Source of the DNA: Thioalkalivibrio sp. ALJ16
Lineage (GTDB): Bacteria > Pseudomonadota > Gammaproteobacteria > Ectothiorhodospirales > Ectothiorhodospiraceae
Assembly: GCF_000377345.1 (NCBI RefSeq)
Contig: NZ_KB898047.1
Coordinates: forward strand, 19,715-83,714
DNA: 64,000 nt
Direction of reading: 5' to 3'
The translations under genes and the position numbers were made by a program. Positions within the stretch are counted from its first letter, which is position 1; each line of letters starts with the position of its first letter. Shown here one piece after another: positions 47,084 through 55,579 of this stretch. The notes beneath the pieces are model-generated. The model was given only the letters and a program-made list of their open reading frames with translations. It was not told where the DNA came from and did not search any database.

Positions 47084-47482
47084 TTAGTGGAGGGTGCGCG
47101 GGACGGAGAGGGTGAACGGCGGGATCGGGGCGTCGAACGTGTTGCCGCGCTCGTCACGCATGCCGTAGGAGCCCTCCATGGTGCCCACCGGGGTCTCGAT
47201 GACGGTGCCGCTGGTGTATTCGAAGCTGTCCCCCGGCGCAATGCGGGGCTGTTCCCCGACCACGCCTTCGCCGCGGACCTCCTGTGTCTGGTCGCGCCCG
47301 TCGCGGATGATCCAGTGACGGTTGATCAGCTGCACGGTCAGTGCCCCGGCGTTGCGAATGACCACGTGGTAGGCGAACACGTAGCGGTCGTCATCGGGTT
47401 CCGACTGGTCCTCCACGTAGGCGGTGGAGACCTCGATCTCGATGCCGTGGGCCTCGATGTCGTGCTCTGGGGTCGGATTCAT
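47084..47482 (-). CDS. apaG: ApaG protein (Co2+/Mg2+ efflux-associated family)
   Basis: A 132-residue single-domain beta-sandwich protein. Seen: VEDQSEPDDDRYVFAYHVVI, INRHWIIRDG and the Gly-rich GEGVVGEQPRIAPGDSFEY, with TMEGSYGM near the end, all typical. The name reflects the E. coli and Salmonella phenotype; its molecular role is not known. It lies between glk and apaH on the same strand. Confidence 0.96.
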   Translation of the reverse strand: MNPTPEHDIEAHGIEIEVSTAYVEDQSEPDDDRYVFAYHVVIRNAGALTVQLINRHWIIRDGRDQTQEVRGEGVVGEQPRIAPGDSFEYTSGTVIETPVGTMEGSYGMRDERGNTFDAPIPPFTLSVPRTLH

Positions 47483-47524
47483 GCGGATAGGGCTCCAGGT
47501 TCGTGGGCAGGCCGCGGCCTGGTC

Positions 47525-48502
47525 TCAGGGCTTCACTGACCGGCTGGCGCTAACGGCAGCGCCCAGCAGGCCGGGCTCGGGGTGCATGATAAGGGCCACG
47601 GGCAATTGCTCAAGCAGGTGGGTCATCGGTGGGCGATTGCGGAAGGCGGTGCGGAAGCGGGGGCCGCGAAAGGCCTCGCTCCAGCGCGGGGCGATACCGC
47701 CAGCCAGAAAGACGCCGCCGGTGGGCAGGGCGGTCAGGGCCATGTCGGCCAGCTGGCCGGCATAGACCCCGACAAAGCGATTGATCACGGCCAGCGCGGC
47801 CTCGTGGCCCGCCAGCGCCAGTTGGCTGATGGCCGCGGCCGGGTCGGTCTGGTCCAGGGCCAGCTGCAGGTCAGGGTCCGGCTGGCGGTCGAGCTCGAAG
47901 CGGCCGATGCGGGCAATGCCGCGGCCACTGAGCAGGTGTTCACGGGTGCAGTAGCCAAGTTCGCGGGCAATGAAATCGGCCAGCGCGGCCTCCTCTGCGC
48001 CGCTGGGCGAGAAGCGCGCGTGGCCGCCCTCGCCGGGATAGATCGCGGCGGCACCCGGTGGTCCCACCATACAGGTCCCGAGGCCGGTTCCGGCCCCCGC
48101 GACCAGGCGCAGGCCCGCCGGGTCACGGGCCCCTTCCTGCAGCAACAGCAGGTCATCCGGGCGCAGGGCATCCAGGCTCGAGCCGATGGCGGCGAAGTCA
48201 TTCAGCAGGGTGACCGGCAGGCCCAGGCGCTCGCTCAGCGCGCGCGAGTCCAGCGGGGGCCAGGACAGGTTGGTGACCCGGGCGCGGCCGTGGTGCACGG
48301 GACCGGCCACCGCGAGGCCGGCGGCAGCGAGTGCCGTGACCGAGGACTGCTCGCTGCGCCAGTGTTCGAGGATGGTCGCGAGATCGGGGAAGTCGCGGCT
48401 GGGGTAGCGCTGCGCCTCGTGCAAAGACCAGCCGGCCGCGTCGCGGTGGGCGCGCGCGACGCGGGTGTTGGTCCCGCCAACATCGGCAACGATCAGGTCC
48501 AT
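47525..48502 (-). CDS. glk: Glucokinase
   Basis: A 325-residue cytoplasmic kinase of the bacterial glucokinase family, converting glucose to glucose 6-phosphate. Seen: phosphate motif ADVGGTNTRVA, sugar-binding LLNDFAAIGSSL with the catalytic Asp, adenosine loop GAGTGLGTC, EGGHARFSP, and GGVFLAGGIAPRW. Length matches the family. It sits between rsmA and apaG, where most gammaproteobacteria have no gene, with gaps of 42-44 bases that fit one operon. Confidence 0.94.
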   Translation of the reverse strand: MDLIVADVGGTNTRVARAHRDAAGWSLHEAQRYPSRDFPDLATILEHWRSEQSSVTALAAAGLAVAGPVHHGRARVTNLSWPPLDSRALSERLGLPVTLLNDFAAIGSSLDALRPDDLLLLQEGARDPAGLRLVAGAGTGLGTCMVGPPGAAAIYPGEGGHARFSPSGAEEAALADFIARELGYCTREHLLSGRGIARIGRFELDRQPDPDLQLALDQTDPAAAISQLALAGHEAALAVINRFVGVYAGQLADMALTALPTGGVFLAGGIAPRWSEAFRGPRFRTAFRNRPPMTHLLEQLPVALIMHPEPGLLGAAVSASRSVKP

Positions 48503-48546
48503 ACGGCCATGGTAGCCGATCGCGGCCGCGGGTTTCGCGCGGGGCG

Positions 48547-49350
48547 TCAGCCGGCGTTCGTGTGGAGGCGCCGGGCCAGCGCCTCGAATCCGGCAACGCC
48601 GATGTTCTCCGGGCGCTCGCCGGGGTCCAGCCCCGCGGCCTCGAGATCGGCGGCCTCGGCCATTCCCGCAAGCCCGCGGCGCAGGGTCTTGCGGCGGCTG
48701 GAGAATGCCTGGTTCACCACCCGCGCAAAGGTCGGGTACAGCGCTGCCGCGACCCGGGGCTCGGCCAGGGGCGTGATCCGTACTACCGCGGAGTAGACCT
48801 TGGGCGGCGGATGAAAGGCCCCCGGGGGAACGGTGAACAGGGCCCGCGCGTCGGCACGCGCGGCCACCATCACCGTCAGGCGGCCGTAGCGTTTGCTGCC
48901 CGGTGCCGCCGTGAGGCGCTCGACCACTTCGCGCTGCAGCAGGAAGTGCATGTCGCGTATGGCGCCGACCTGGTCCAGCAGGTGAAACATCAGCGGGGTG
49001 GAGATGTTGTAGGGCAGGTTGCCGACCACGCGCCAGCCGCCGGCGGGCAGCGGCCCGAGGTCGGCCAGGCGCAGGTGCAGGGCATCGCCCGTATGCAGTT
49101 CCAGCCGCTCGGGCGGGAATCCGGCGCGCAGCCCGCTGGCGAGGTCGCGGTCAATCTCCACCGCGACCAGGCGCTCCAGGCGTTCCAGCAGGACGGCGGT
49201 CAGCGCGCCGCGTCCGGGGCCGATCTCGAGTACGGCATCACCCGGCTGCGGGTCGATCGCGGCGACGATGCGCGCGAGGATGCCGGCGTCGTGAAGGAAG
49301 TTCTGGCCGAAGCGCTTGCGAATCGGAGACGAGGTCTTGATGCGGCTCAT
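48547..49350 (-). CDS. rsmA: 16S rRNA (adenine1518/1519-N6)-dimethyltransferase
   Basis: A 267-residue SAM-dependent enzyme that dimethylates the two adenines near the 3' end of 16S rRNA, a late ribosome-assembly step (also called ksgA). Seen: RKRFGQNFLHD, SAM loop LEIGPGRGALT, catalytic NLPYNIST and FHPPPKVYSAVV. Its ATG overlaps the pdxA stop (ATGA), so the two are coupled. Confidence 0.97.
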   Translation of the reverse strand: MSRIKTSSPIRKRFGQNFLHDAGILARIVAAIDPQPGDAVLEIGPGRGALTAVLLERLERLVAVEIDRDLASGLRAGFPPERLELHTGDALHLRLADLGPLPAGGWRVVGNLPYNISTPLMFHLLDQVGAIRDMHFLLQREVVERLTAAPGSKRYGRLTVMVAARADARALFTVPPGAFHPPPKVYSAVVRITPLAEPRVAAALYPTFARVVNQAFSSRRKTLRRGLAGMAEAADLEAAGLDPGERPENIGVAGFEALARRLHTNAG

Positions 49351-50405
49351 GTGGCGGTGGTGCTCCGGCGGGCCGCGGCGCGGGCCGCGAGGGTTTCCGC
49401 CAGACGTTCGGCGGCGAGGAAGCTGCCCGCCTCGGCGCGTCCGGTCCCGGCCAGATCCAGCGCGGTCCCGTGGTCCACCGAGGTGCGGATGAAGGGCAGG
49501 CCCAGGGTCACGTTGATGGCCCCGCCAAAGCCGGCATGCTTGAGTACCGGCAGGCCCTGGTCGTGGTACATCGCCAGCACCGCGTCCACACCCTCCAGGG
49601 CGCGCGGGGTAAAGGCGGTATCGGCAGGCAGCGGCCCGCGCAGGCGCCAGCCGGCGGCGCGCAGGCGGTCGAGGACCGGGCTGATGATCTCGATCTCCTC
49701 GCGCCCGAGGACGCCATCCTCGCCGGCATGCGGGTTCAGGCCGCAGACCGCGATGACCGGGTCTTCGATGCCGAAGTCGCGGCGCAGGTCGTGATGCAGG
49801 ACGCGGGTCACGGTCTCCAGCCGTTCGGCGGTGATGGCATCGGGGACTGCGCGCAGCGGCAGGTGGGTGGTGACCAGCGCGACCCGCAGGCCCTCGGTGG
49901 CCAGCATCATGACCGGCATCGCGGCGTCGGCGCGCTCGGCCAGCCACTCGGTATGGCCGCTGAAGGCGATCCCGGCACGATTGATCACACCCTTGTGGAC
50001 CGGGCCGGTGACCATGGCCTCGAAGTGGCCCTCCAGGCAGCCGTCGGCCGCGCGGGCCAGCAGCGCCAGCACGTGCTCGGCATTGGCCGGGTCCAGGGTA
50101 CCGGCCACGACCGGCGCCGCGGTCGGCACCGGCAGGATCTCGAGGTGGTGAGCTGCGGTCGCGGTGCGCGGGCGCGCGGGGTCGAACTCCAGCAGCTGCA
50201 GGGGTTCGCCCAGCTTCCGGGCGCGGGCCTCGAGCACGCCGGGGTCGGCGATGGCCACCCGCTGCGCCTGACCGGGATGGCGGGCCATGGCGATCAGGAG
50301 ATCCGGCCCGATACCGGCGGGGTCGCCAGCGGTCAGGGCCAGGCGCGGGACCGCGTGGCCCCTGCGCGGATCAGGAGCCGAAGCCGTCGACCCGGTATTC
50401 GACAT
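49347..50405 (-). CDS. pdxA: 4-hydroxythreonine-4-phosphate dehydrogenase
   Basis: A pyridoxal-phosphate biosynthesis enzyme. Seen: PRLALTAGDPAGIGPDL, VTGPVHKGVINRAG, FSGHTEWLAE, CGLNPHAGEDG and AMYHDQGLPVLKHAGFGGAI with the metal His. The start is uncertain. Family proteins begin 1-4 residues before PRLALT, but no ATG, GTG or TTG lies there in frame (the codons read CAC GCG GTC). The nearest start is the ATG at 50405, inside the end of surA, with GAGG 3 bases upstream; it gives 352 residues and a 19-residue extension. A GTC or other rare start near 50350 is the alternative. Confidence 0.93.
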   Translation of the reverse strand: MSNTGSTASAPDPRRGHAVPRLALTAGDPAGIGPDLLIAMARHPGQAQRVAIADPGVLEARARKLGEPLQLLEFDPARPRTATAAHHLEILPVPTAAPVVAGTLDPANAEHVLALLARAADGCLEGHFEAMVTGPVHKGVINRAGIAFSGHTEWLAERADAAMPVMMLATEGLRVALVTTHLPLRAVPDAITAERLETVTRVLHHDLRRDFGIEDPVIAVCGLNPHAGEDGVLGREEIEIISPVLDRLRAAGWRLRGPLPADTAFTPRALEGVDAVLAMYHDQGLPVLKHAGFGGAINVTLGLPFIRTSVDHGTALDLAGTGRAEAGSFLAAERLAETLAARAAARRSTTAT

Positions 50406-51807
50406 AGGCCTCGTCCCGCAGACGCCGCAACCACAGCTCGAGTTCTTCGTCGCGCTTGCGGTTTTGCAGGATCTCGCGGGCGCGGGCGCGGATCTGCTCG
50501 CGCGAGGTATCGACCTCGCGGCGCTCCAGCACCTCGATGATGTGCCAGCCGAACTGGCTCTGGACCGGCTCGCTGACGACGCCGGGCTCCAGCGTATCCA
50601 TGACCTCTTCGAACGCGGGGACCAGTTCGCCCGGGCTGACCCAGCCCAGGACGCCGCCCTGGGCGGCGGAGCCGGGGTCATCGGAGTTGGCACGGGCCAG
50701 GTCCTCGAAGCTCGCGCCCTCGCGGATACGGTTGTACAGCGACTCGGCCTGGCGCCGGGCGTCCGCCTCGCTGCGGACCTGGTCGGGGCTGATCAGGATG
50801 TGGCGGGCCCGGGTCTGCTGCACCCGGGTCTGGTCGCCGCCCTCGCGTTCCAGCAGCTTCATGATGTGGAAGCCGCTGGGCGAGCGCAGGACCTCGCTGA
50901 TCTCGCCGGTACGCATCAGCACGGCCTCGCGGGCAAAGACGGTGGGGATCTCGCCGGCCGAACGCCAGCCGAGATCGCCGCCCTCCAGGGCCTGCGGGCC
51001 TTCGGATTCGCTGATCGCCACGGTGGCGAAGTCCTCGCCGGAGCGCACGCGTTCGCGCAGCGCCTCGGCCTTTTCGCGCGCCGCGGCGATCTGGCGGGCG
51101 TCGGCGCCCTGCGGCAGGGCGACCATGATCTGGGCGATGCGGTAGCGCACGCCGCGGTCGATGGCGCCGCTTTCGGAGGCAATCAGGTCGGCGATCTCCT
51201 GGTCGGACACGCGGATGCGCTGGTCCACCTGACGCCGTTGCAGCTGGCTGACGGTCAGTTCGTGGCGGATCTGTTCGCGGAAGGCGTTGAAGTCGACGCC
51301 GTCCTGCATCAGGGCCTGGCGCAGCTGCGGCAGGGTCATGCGGTTTTCGCGGGCGATGTTTTCCATGGCCCGGTTCAGGGTCATTTCGTCGATCCTGATC
51401 CCGACCCGCTCGGCCTCCTGCAGCTGCAGGCGTTCGACGATCAGGCGTTCCATTACCTGGCGCGCCATGGTGTCCTGGTCCGGTGGCCGGTTGCCGCGCT
51501 CGATCATCTGCTGGGCGACCAGGTTCATGCGTTCGACCAGTTCGCGCTGGGTGATGACGTCGTCGCCGACCACGGCGAGGATGCGATCGGTGAAGCGGTC
51601 ACCCTCGGGGGTGATCGGGGCGGCCGGCGCCCCGCTGCCGCTGGCGGCGCCCGGGGTCACCGGGGCCTCGACCGCGCCTTGCGACAGGCCGCCGGCCTCC
51701 GGGCCGGATATCTGGGCGGCGGCCGGGAGCGCAAGGCCCCAGGCCAGGGCGGCCAGCAGCAGGGCGCGAACGCCGTGGCGGCCGCGTGGTTCAGGGACGT
51801 GCGTCAT
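50371..51807 (-). CDS. surA: Periplasmic chaperone and peptidyl-prolyl isomerase SurA
   Basis: A 478-residue periplasmic protein that escorts outer-membrane proteins to the BAM complex. Start at 51807 yields a signal peptide (cleavage after AAAQ, about residue 32); a Pro/Gly/Ala-rich linker of about 40 residues follows, longer than in E. coli. Then the N-terminal chaperone domain (DRILAVVGDDVITQRELVERM), and two parvulin domains (YRIAQIMVALPQG and ARHILISPDQV, with GDLGWRSAGEIP and GVLGWVSPGELVP). The start lies within the lptD end (17-base overlap). Confidence 0.96.
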   Translation of the reverse strand: MTHVPEPRGRHGVRALLLAALAWGLALPAAAQISGPEAGGLSQGAVEAPVTPGAASGSGAPAAPITPEGDRFTDRILAVVGDDVITQRELVERMNLVAQQMIERGNRPPDQDTMARQVMERLIVERLQLQEAERVGIRIDEMTLNRAMENIARENRMTLPQLRQALMQDGVDFNAFREQIRHELTVSQLQRRQVDQRIRVSDQEIADLIASESGAIDRGVRYRIAQIMVALPQGADARQIAAAREKAEALRERVRSGEDFATVAISESEGPQALEGGDLGWRSAGEIPTVFAREAVLMRTGEISEVLRSPSGFHIMKLLEREGGDQTRVQQTRARHILISPDQVRSEADARRQAESLYNRIREGASFEDLARANSDDPGSAAQGGVLGWVSPGELVPAFEEVMDTLEPGVVSEPVQSQFGWHIIEVLERREVDTSREQIRARAREILQNRKRDEELELWLRRLRDEAYVEYRVDGFGS

Positions 51808-54040
51808 ATCCGGCAATACCCTCGCGCAATAGCGAATCCACGCCGGAGTCGAACCGTGCCAGGCCGTCCAGCGTGAGTTGGAAATAGATCGAGTTGTCGT
51901 AGGTCTCGTCGAAGGCGAGCGCGCGGCGAGCCACCACGCGAATACCATAGCAGCAACTACGATACTGAAGCCCGGTCAGAAATTCGAGATCGCGTTCCTG
52001 CTCGAGGCTGTAGTTCCAGCGGCCGATGGCGTCGATGCGCTCGCTGACCGGCCACAGCACCGAGATATCGGTCTGATCGATGGAGCGCGCCCCGGCCTCG
52101 CGCTGGCGATAGCCGAGGTTGATCCGGGCGCGTTCGCGCGGGCTGTAGCCGATCGCGACCGCCGCCAGGGTGGTTTCACCCGCGTCCCGGTTGTAGAGGA
52201 TGGAGCCGCGTCCGTCCCAGGCATCGCCGATGCGGACGCGGCCTTCCAGCGCCAGGTCGGAGGTGGAGCGGTCCAGCGCCGGGGCGTTCGGGTCGCGCCG
52301 GACCTCGCGATCGGAGAGGTAGTGGATCTGCCCGGCGGACAGGCTCAGGCGCTCGCGCCCGGTCTGCTGGTCGAGGATGCGCGTGGTCAGGGCCGTGGTG
52401 ACCTGGTGGGTATCCCCCACACGGTCGGCGCCGACGAAGCGGTCGAGGCTGAACAGGTTGTCGAAGCTGAAATCGGCCTCGCCGGTGTCGAAGATCGGGA
52501 TCGCGTCCTGATCGCGGAAGGGCACGTAGCCGTAGAAGACGCGCGGCTCCAGGGTCTGCAGACGGCGCCCGCTGGCGACCGGGCGCTCGAAGACCAGCCC
52601 GGTGTCGATGGAGGCGCGCGGCACGGTGCGGCTGATGGATTCCGGCCCCGTGGTCTGGCCGCGACGGTCGAGTTCGTAGCGGGTGTGGCGCACCCCGGCG
52701 GCGGGTTCGAAGAAGAAGCCGCCGGTGTCATGGCGCCAGCGCACCTCGGGGTTCAGGTCCAGGCGCGTGCCGAGGGGGCGGCCGGACTGATCCTCCTGGC
52801 GTTCGAAGCGCACCAGCTCGGTGGCCAGGCCCCAGGACAGCCCGCGGCCGAGGTATTCGCCGGCGTCCAGCGTGATCTGGGGCAGGCGCTGGTAGGGCTC
52901 GCCGGCCGCGCTCAGCTCCGGGTCGACGATCTGGTAATCCTCGATACGGGTGCGCAGGCGGTAGGCCGGCTGGTTCCAGGTCAGGTCGGCACGGCGGCGC
53001 AGGTAGGGCGTGGCCCCGGCGTAGCGGTCGGAATTGCCGAAGTCGAAGAAGTACTCGGGGTCGGAGACATCGGCGGCGTCCACGCGCAGATCGAGGTTCG
53101 AGGTGATGCGGGTACGGTGCTGCCACTGGGCGAACTGGCGGTCGTCCCCGGTGACGCGGTCGTTCGGCAGGTAGCGCACATCGAGCACGCCCTCGTGCCG
53201 TGGCTGCAGGTAGCGGAACTCGGTGCCCAGCTTGACGCCGCGATCGGCCATCACGCGCGGGGTGAAGGTGGCGTCGTAATTGGGCGCGATGTTCCAGTAC
53301 CAGGGGGTGGCGATGTCGAGGCCGGTGCGTCCGCCGGTGCCGATGCTGGGTAGCAGGAAGCCGGTCTTGCGGCGGTCGTCCAGCGGGAAGTTGATGTACG
53401 GGGTGTAGGCGATGGGTACGCCCTTGAAGCGTATGGTCGCGTTGCGGGCCACGCCGACCCCGCTTTCGCGGTCCAGCTCGAGGTCGCCGGTACGCAGCCA
53501 CCAGGAGTCGTTGCCGACCGGGCAGGTGGTGTACTCCGCATCCTCGAAGTCGTGGCGGTCGGGGTCGTGCTGAACGCCGCGTGCCGCGCTGCCGCGCGCC
53601 GGGATGGACTGCACCAGGAAGTCGATTCTCCGGAATTCGCCCGTCTGCGCGTCCAGGCGGTATTCGCCGCCCTCGGTATGCAGCAGCAGGTCGCCGTCGA
53701 ACAGGCGGGTGTCGCCTTCCGTGCGGGCAGTCCCGGAAGCGCGGTCGTATTCGAGGAAATCGGTATCCAGGCGGCGCCCGGACTCGAACAGCTGCACGTT
53801 GCCGGTGGCCGAAATGCGCTCGCCGTCACGGCGAATGAAATCGGCGTCGATATCGGTCAGCCCGCCTTCCAGGGTGCGCAGTTCCGGCCACTCCACCCCC
53901 GGGGCGAATTCGCAGCCGGACGGGCGTTCCGTGGCGCTGGCCGCCGCTGGGAGCAGGACTGCCACCAGGCCCAGCCCGGCGACCACCGACCGCGCGTCGA
54001 TTGCGGGGCGCGGGGCGCGGCTGACGGGCCGGAGGCTCAT
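51791..54040 (-). CDS. lptD: LPS-assembly outer-membrane protein LptD
   Basis: A 749-residue beta-barrel that inserts lipopolysaccharide into the outer leaflet with LptE. Seen: a signal peptide (to about residue 36), the periplasmic jellyroll domain (LTDIDADFIRRDGERISATG, then RRLDTDFLEYDR), and a long barrel with alternating aromatic strands. Four or more Cys are present: one near residue 43, TTCPVG, and a CC pair in the penultimate region YRSCCYGIRV, which fit the disulfide-linked plug arrangement of LptD. Length is normal. It begins 7 bases after the adk stop. Confidence 0.96.
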   Translation of the reverse strand: MSLRPVSRAPRPAIDARSVVAGLGLVAVLLPAAASATERPSGCEFAPGVEWPELRTLEGGLTDIDADFIRRDGERISATGNVQLFESGRRLDTDFLEYDRASGTARTEGDTRLFDGDLLLHTEGGEYRLDAQTGEFRRIDFLVQSIPARGSAARGVQHDPDRHDFEDAEYTTCPVGNDSWWLRTGDLELDRESGVGVARNATIRFKGVPIAYTPYINFPLDDRRKTGFLLPSIGTGGRTGLDIATPWYWNIAPNYDATFTPRVMADRGVKLGTEFRYLQPRHEGVLDVRYLPNDRVTGDDRQFAQWQHRTRITSNLDLRVDAADVSDPEYFFDFGNSDRYAGATPYLRRRADLTWNQPAYRLRTRIEDYQIVDPELSAAGEPYQRLPQITLDAGEYLGRGLSWGLATELVRFERQEDQSGRPLGTRLDLNPEVRWRHDTGGFFFEPAAGVRHTRYELDRRGQTTGPESISRTVPRASIDTGLVFERPVASGRRLQTLEPRVFYGYVPFRDQDAIPIFDTGEADFSFDNLFSLDRFVGADRVGDTHQVTTALTTRILDQQTGRERLSLSAGQIHYLSDREVRRDPNAPALDRSTSDLALEGRVRIGDAWDGRGSILYNRDAGETTLAAVAIGYSPRERARINLGYRQREAGARSIDQTDISVLWPVSERIDAIGRWNYSLEQERDLEFLTGLQYRSCCYGIRVVARRALAFDETYDNSIYFQLTLDGLARFDSGVDSLLREGIAGYDARP

Positions 54041-54047
54041 TCCCGGA

Positions 54048-54689
54048 TCAGGACAGTAGCTGGCGGATCTCGTCGAAGATCAGCTCGATGTCGCGGGTAC
54101 CGTTGATGTGCTTGAGCAGGCCGTGATCGTCGTAGTATTCGATCAGCGGCTGGGTCTGCTCCTCGTACACCTTGAGGCGGTTGACCACGGTCTCTTCGTT
54201 GTCGTCTGCGCGGTGGATCAGTTCGCCGCCGCACAGGTCGCACACGCCTTCCTTCTGTGGCGGGAAGGTGTGGGTGTTGAACACGGCGCCGCAGTCGCCG
54301 CAGGAGACCCGCCCGGTCAGGCGCTGCTTGAGCTCCTCGAAGGGCACGTCGATCTGGATCGCACGGTCCAGCGGAGACTCGATGTCGCTCAGCATCTGGT
54401 CCAGCGCCTCGGCCTGGGCGACGTTGCGCGGGAAGCCATCGAGGATGAAGCCCTTCTGCGCATCGGGCTCCTGCAGGCGGTCGCGGATCAGCCCCAGCAC
54501 CAGGTCGTCCGGGACCAGCTGCCCGGCGTCCATCGCGCTCTTGGCCTTCTTGCCGAGTTCGGTCTCGGCGGCGACCGCGGCGCGCAGCAGGTCGCCAGTG
54601 GAGATCTGGGGGATACCGAAGGTGGCGACCATCTTCTTGGCCTGGGTGCCCTTGCCGGAACCCGGGGCGCCCATCAGGACGATACGCAT
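54048..54689 (-). CDS. adk: Adenylate kinase with zinc-type LID
   Basis: A 213-residue enzyme interconverting ATP, AMP and ADP. Start at 54689 has CAGGAGT upstream. Seen: P-loop GAPGSGKGTQ (residues 7-16), STGDLLRAA, DGFPRNVAQAEAL and the LID with Cys130, Cys133, Cys150 and Cys153. This four-Cys zinc LID is usual in Gram-positive enzymes and occurs in some Gram-negatives; E. coli Adk has a hydrogen-bonded LID instead. It lies just ahead of lptD in one direction. Confidence 0.97.
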   Translation of the reverse strand: MRIVLMGAPGSGKGTQAKKMVATFGIPQISTGDLLRAAVAAETELGKKAKSAMDAGQLVPDDLVLGLIRDRLQEPDAQKGFILDGFPRNVAQAEALDQMLSDIESPLDRAIQIDVPFEELKQRLTGRVSCGDCGAVFNTHTFPPQKEGVCDLCGGELIHRADDNEETVVNRLKVYEEQTQPLIEYYDDHGLLKHINGTRDIELIFDEIRQLLS

Positions 54690-54897
54690 AGTTGACTCCT
54701 GCCGGGTGCCGTACCGAACCGCAGGACTAGCCGGGAACGGGACGGCACGGTGAATTGCGGTGGCGAAACGGGCAGCCGACCCGGGGCGAGGGCGGGCCGC
54801 AAACCGTTTCCCGAGCGCGGTCTTATACCGCCTGAGGGTGTCTTCCCGCAACCATGGCCGGCGCCAGTGCGGGTGCCCTTGCGCCGATTCTCCCCTG

Positions 54898-54903
54898 TAT
54901 AAT
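54898..54903 (+). promoter_or_regulatory. -10 box of ppa
   Basis: A perfect TATAAT, preceded by CTG, 33 bases before the ppa start. The -35 region at 17 bases reads GCCCTT and is poor. Confidence 0.55.
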
Positions 54904-54935
54904 GGCGGGCTCGCCAAACTATTCGGGAAGCAAGC

Positions 54936-55472
54936 ATGGACCTCAACCAGATCGAAGCCGGCAAGGACCTCCCCAACGACGTCAACGTCGTGATCGAGAT
55001 CCCGGCCCACGGCCAGCCCGTGAAGTACGAGATCGACAAGGACAGCGGGGCGCTGGTGGTCGACCGCTTCATGACGGTCGCGATGTTCTACCCCTGCAAT
55101 TACGGGTTCATCCCGAACACCCTGTCCGAGGACGACGATCCGGTGGACGTGCTGGTGATCACCCCGGTCCCGCTGATGCCGGGTTCGGTCGTGCGTTCGC
55201 GTCCGGTGGGCGTGCTGCAGATGACCGACGAGGCCGGTGTGGATGCAAAGATCCTGGCCGTCCCGGTGACCAAGCTGCACCCGCAGTACGAGAAGATCCA
55301 GGGCCCGGACGATGTCTCCCAGGAGCTGCTGGACTCGATCAAGCACTTCTTCGAGCACTACAAGGAGCTGGAGAAGGGCAAGTGGGTCAAGGTCGATGGC
55401 TGGGCGGACGCCGAGGCCGCCAAGGCGGAGATTGTTGCCAGCTACAAGCGCTACCAGAAGAGCAAGATCTGA
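54936..55472 (+). CDS. ppa: Inorganic pyrophosphatase (family I)
   Basis: A 178-residue hexameric cytoplasmic enzyme that drives biosynthesis by removing pyrophosphate. Seen: [39 protein letters not shown] and the metal-binding [12 protein letters not shown], then a conserved C-terminal [17 protein letters not shown]. Length matches the family. It is separated from adk by a divergent promoter region. Confidence 0.98.
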   Translation: MDLNQIEAGKDLPNDVNVVIEIPAHGQPVKYEIDKDSGALVVDRFMTVAMFYPCNYGFIPNTLSEDDDPVDVLVITPVPLMPGSVVRSRPVGVLQMTDEAGVDAKILAVPVTKLHPQYEKIQGPDDVSQELLDSIKHFFEHYKELEKGKWVKVDGWADAEAAKAEIVASYKRYQKSKI

Positions 55473-55579
55473 CGCCGCGTCTCGCCGCATGCCAGGACCG
55501 GGAAATGCCGGGCCGATCCGGACGGGCGGTCCGGCGTGCGCCTGTCGGGGTGCCGGCGGCATGATCGTGACCCCCTGAG

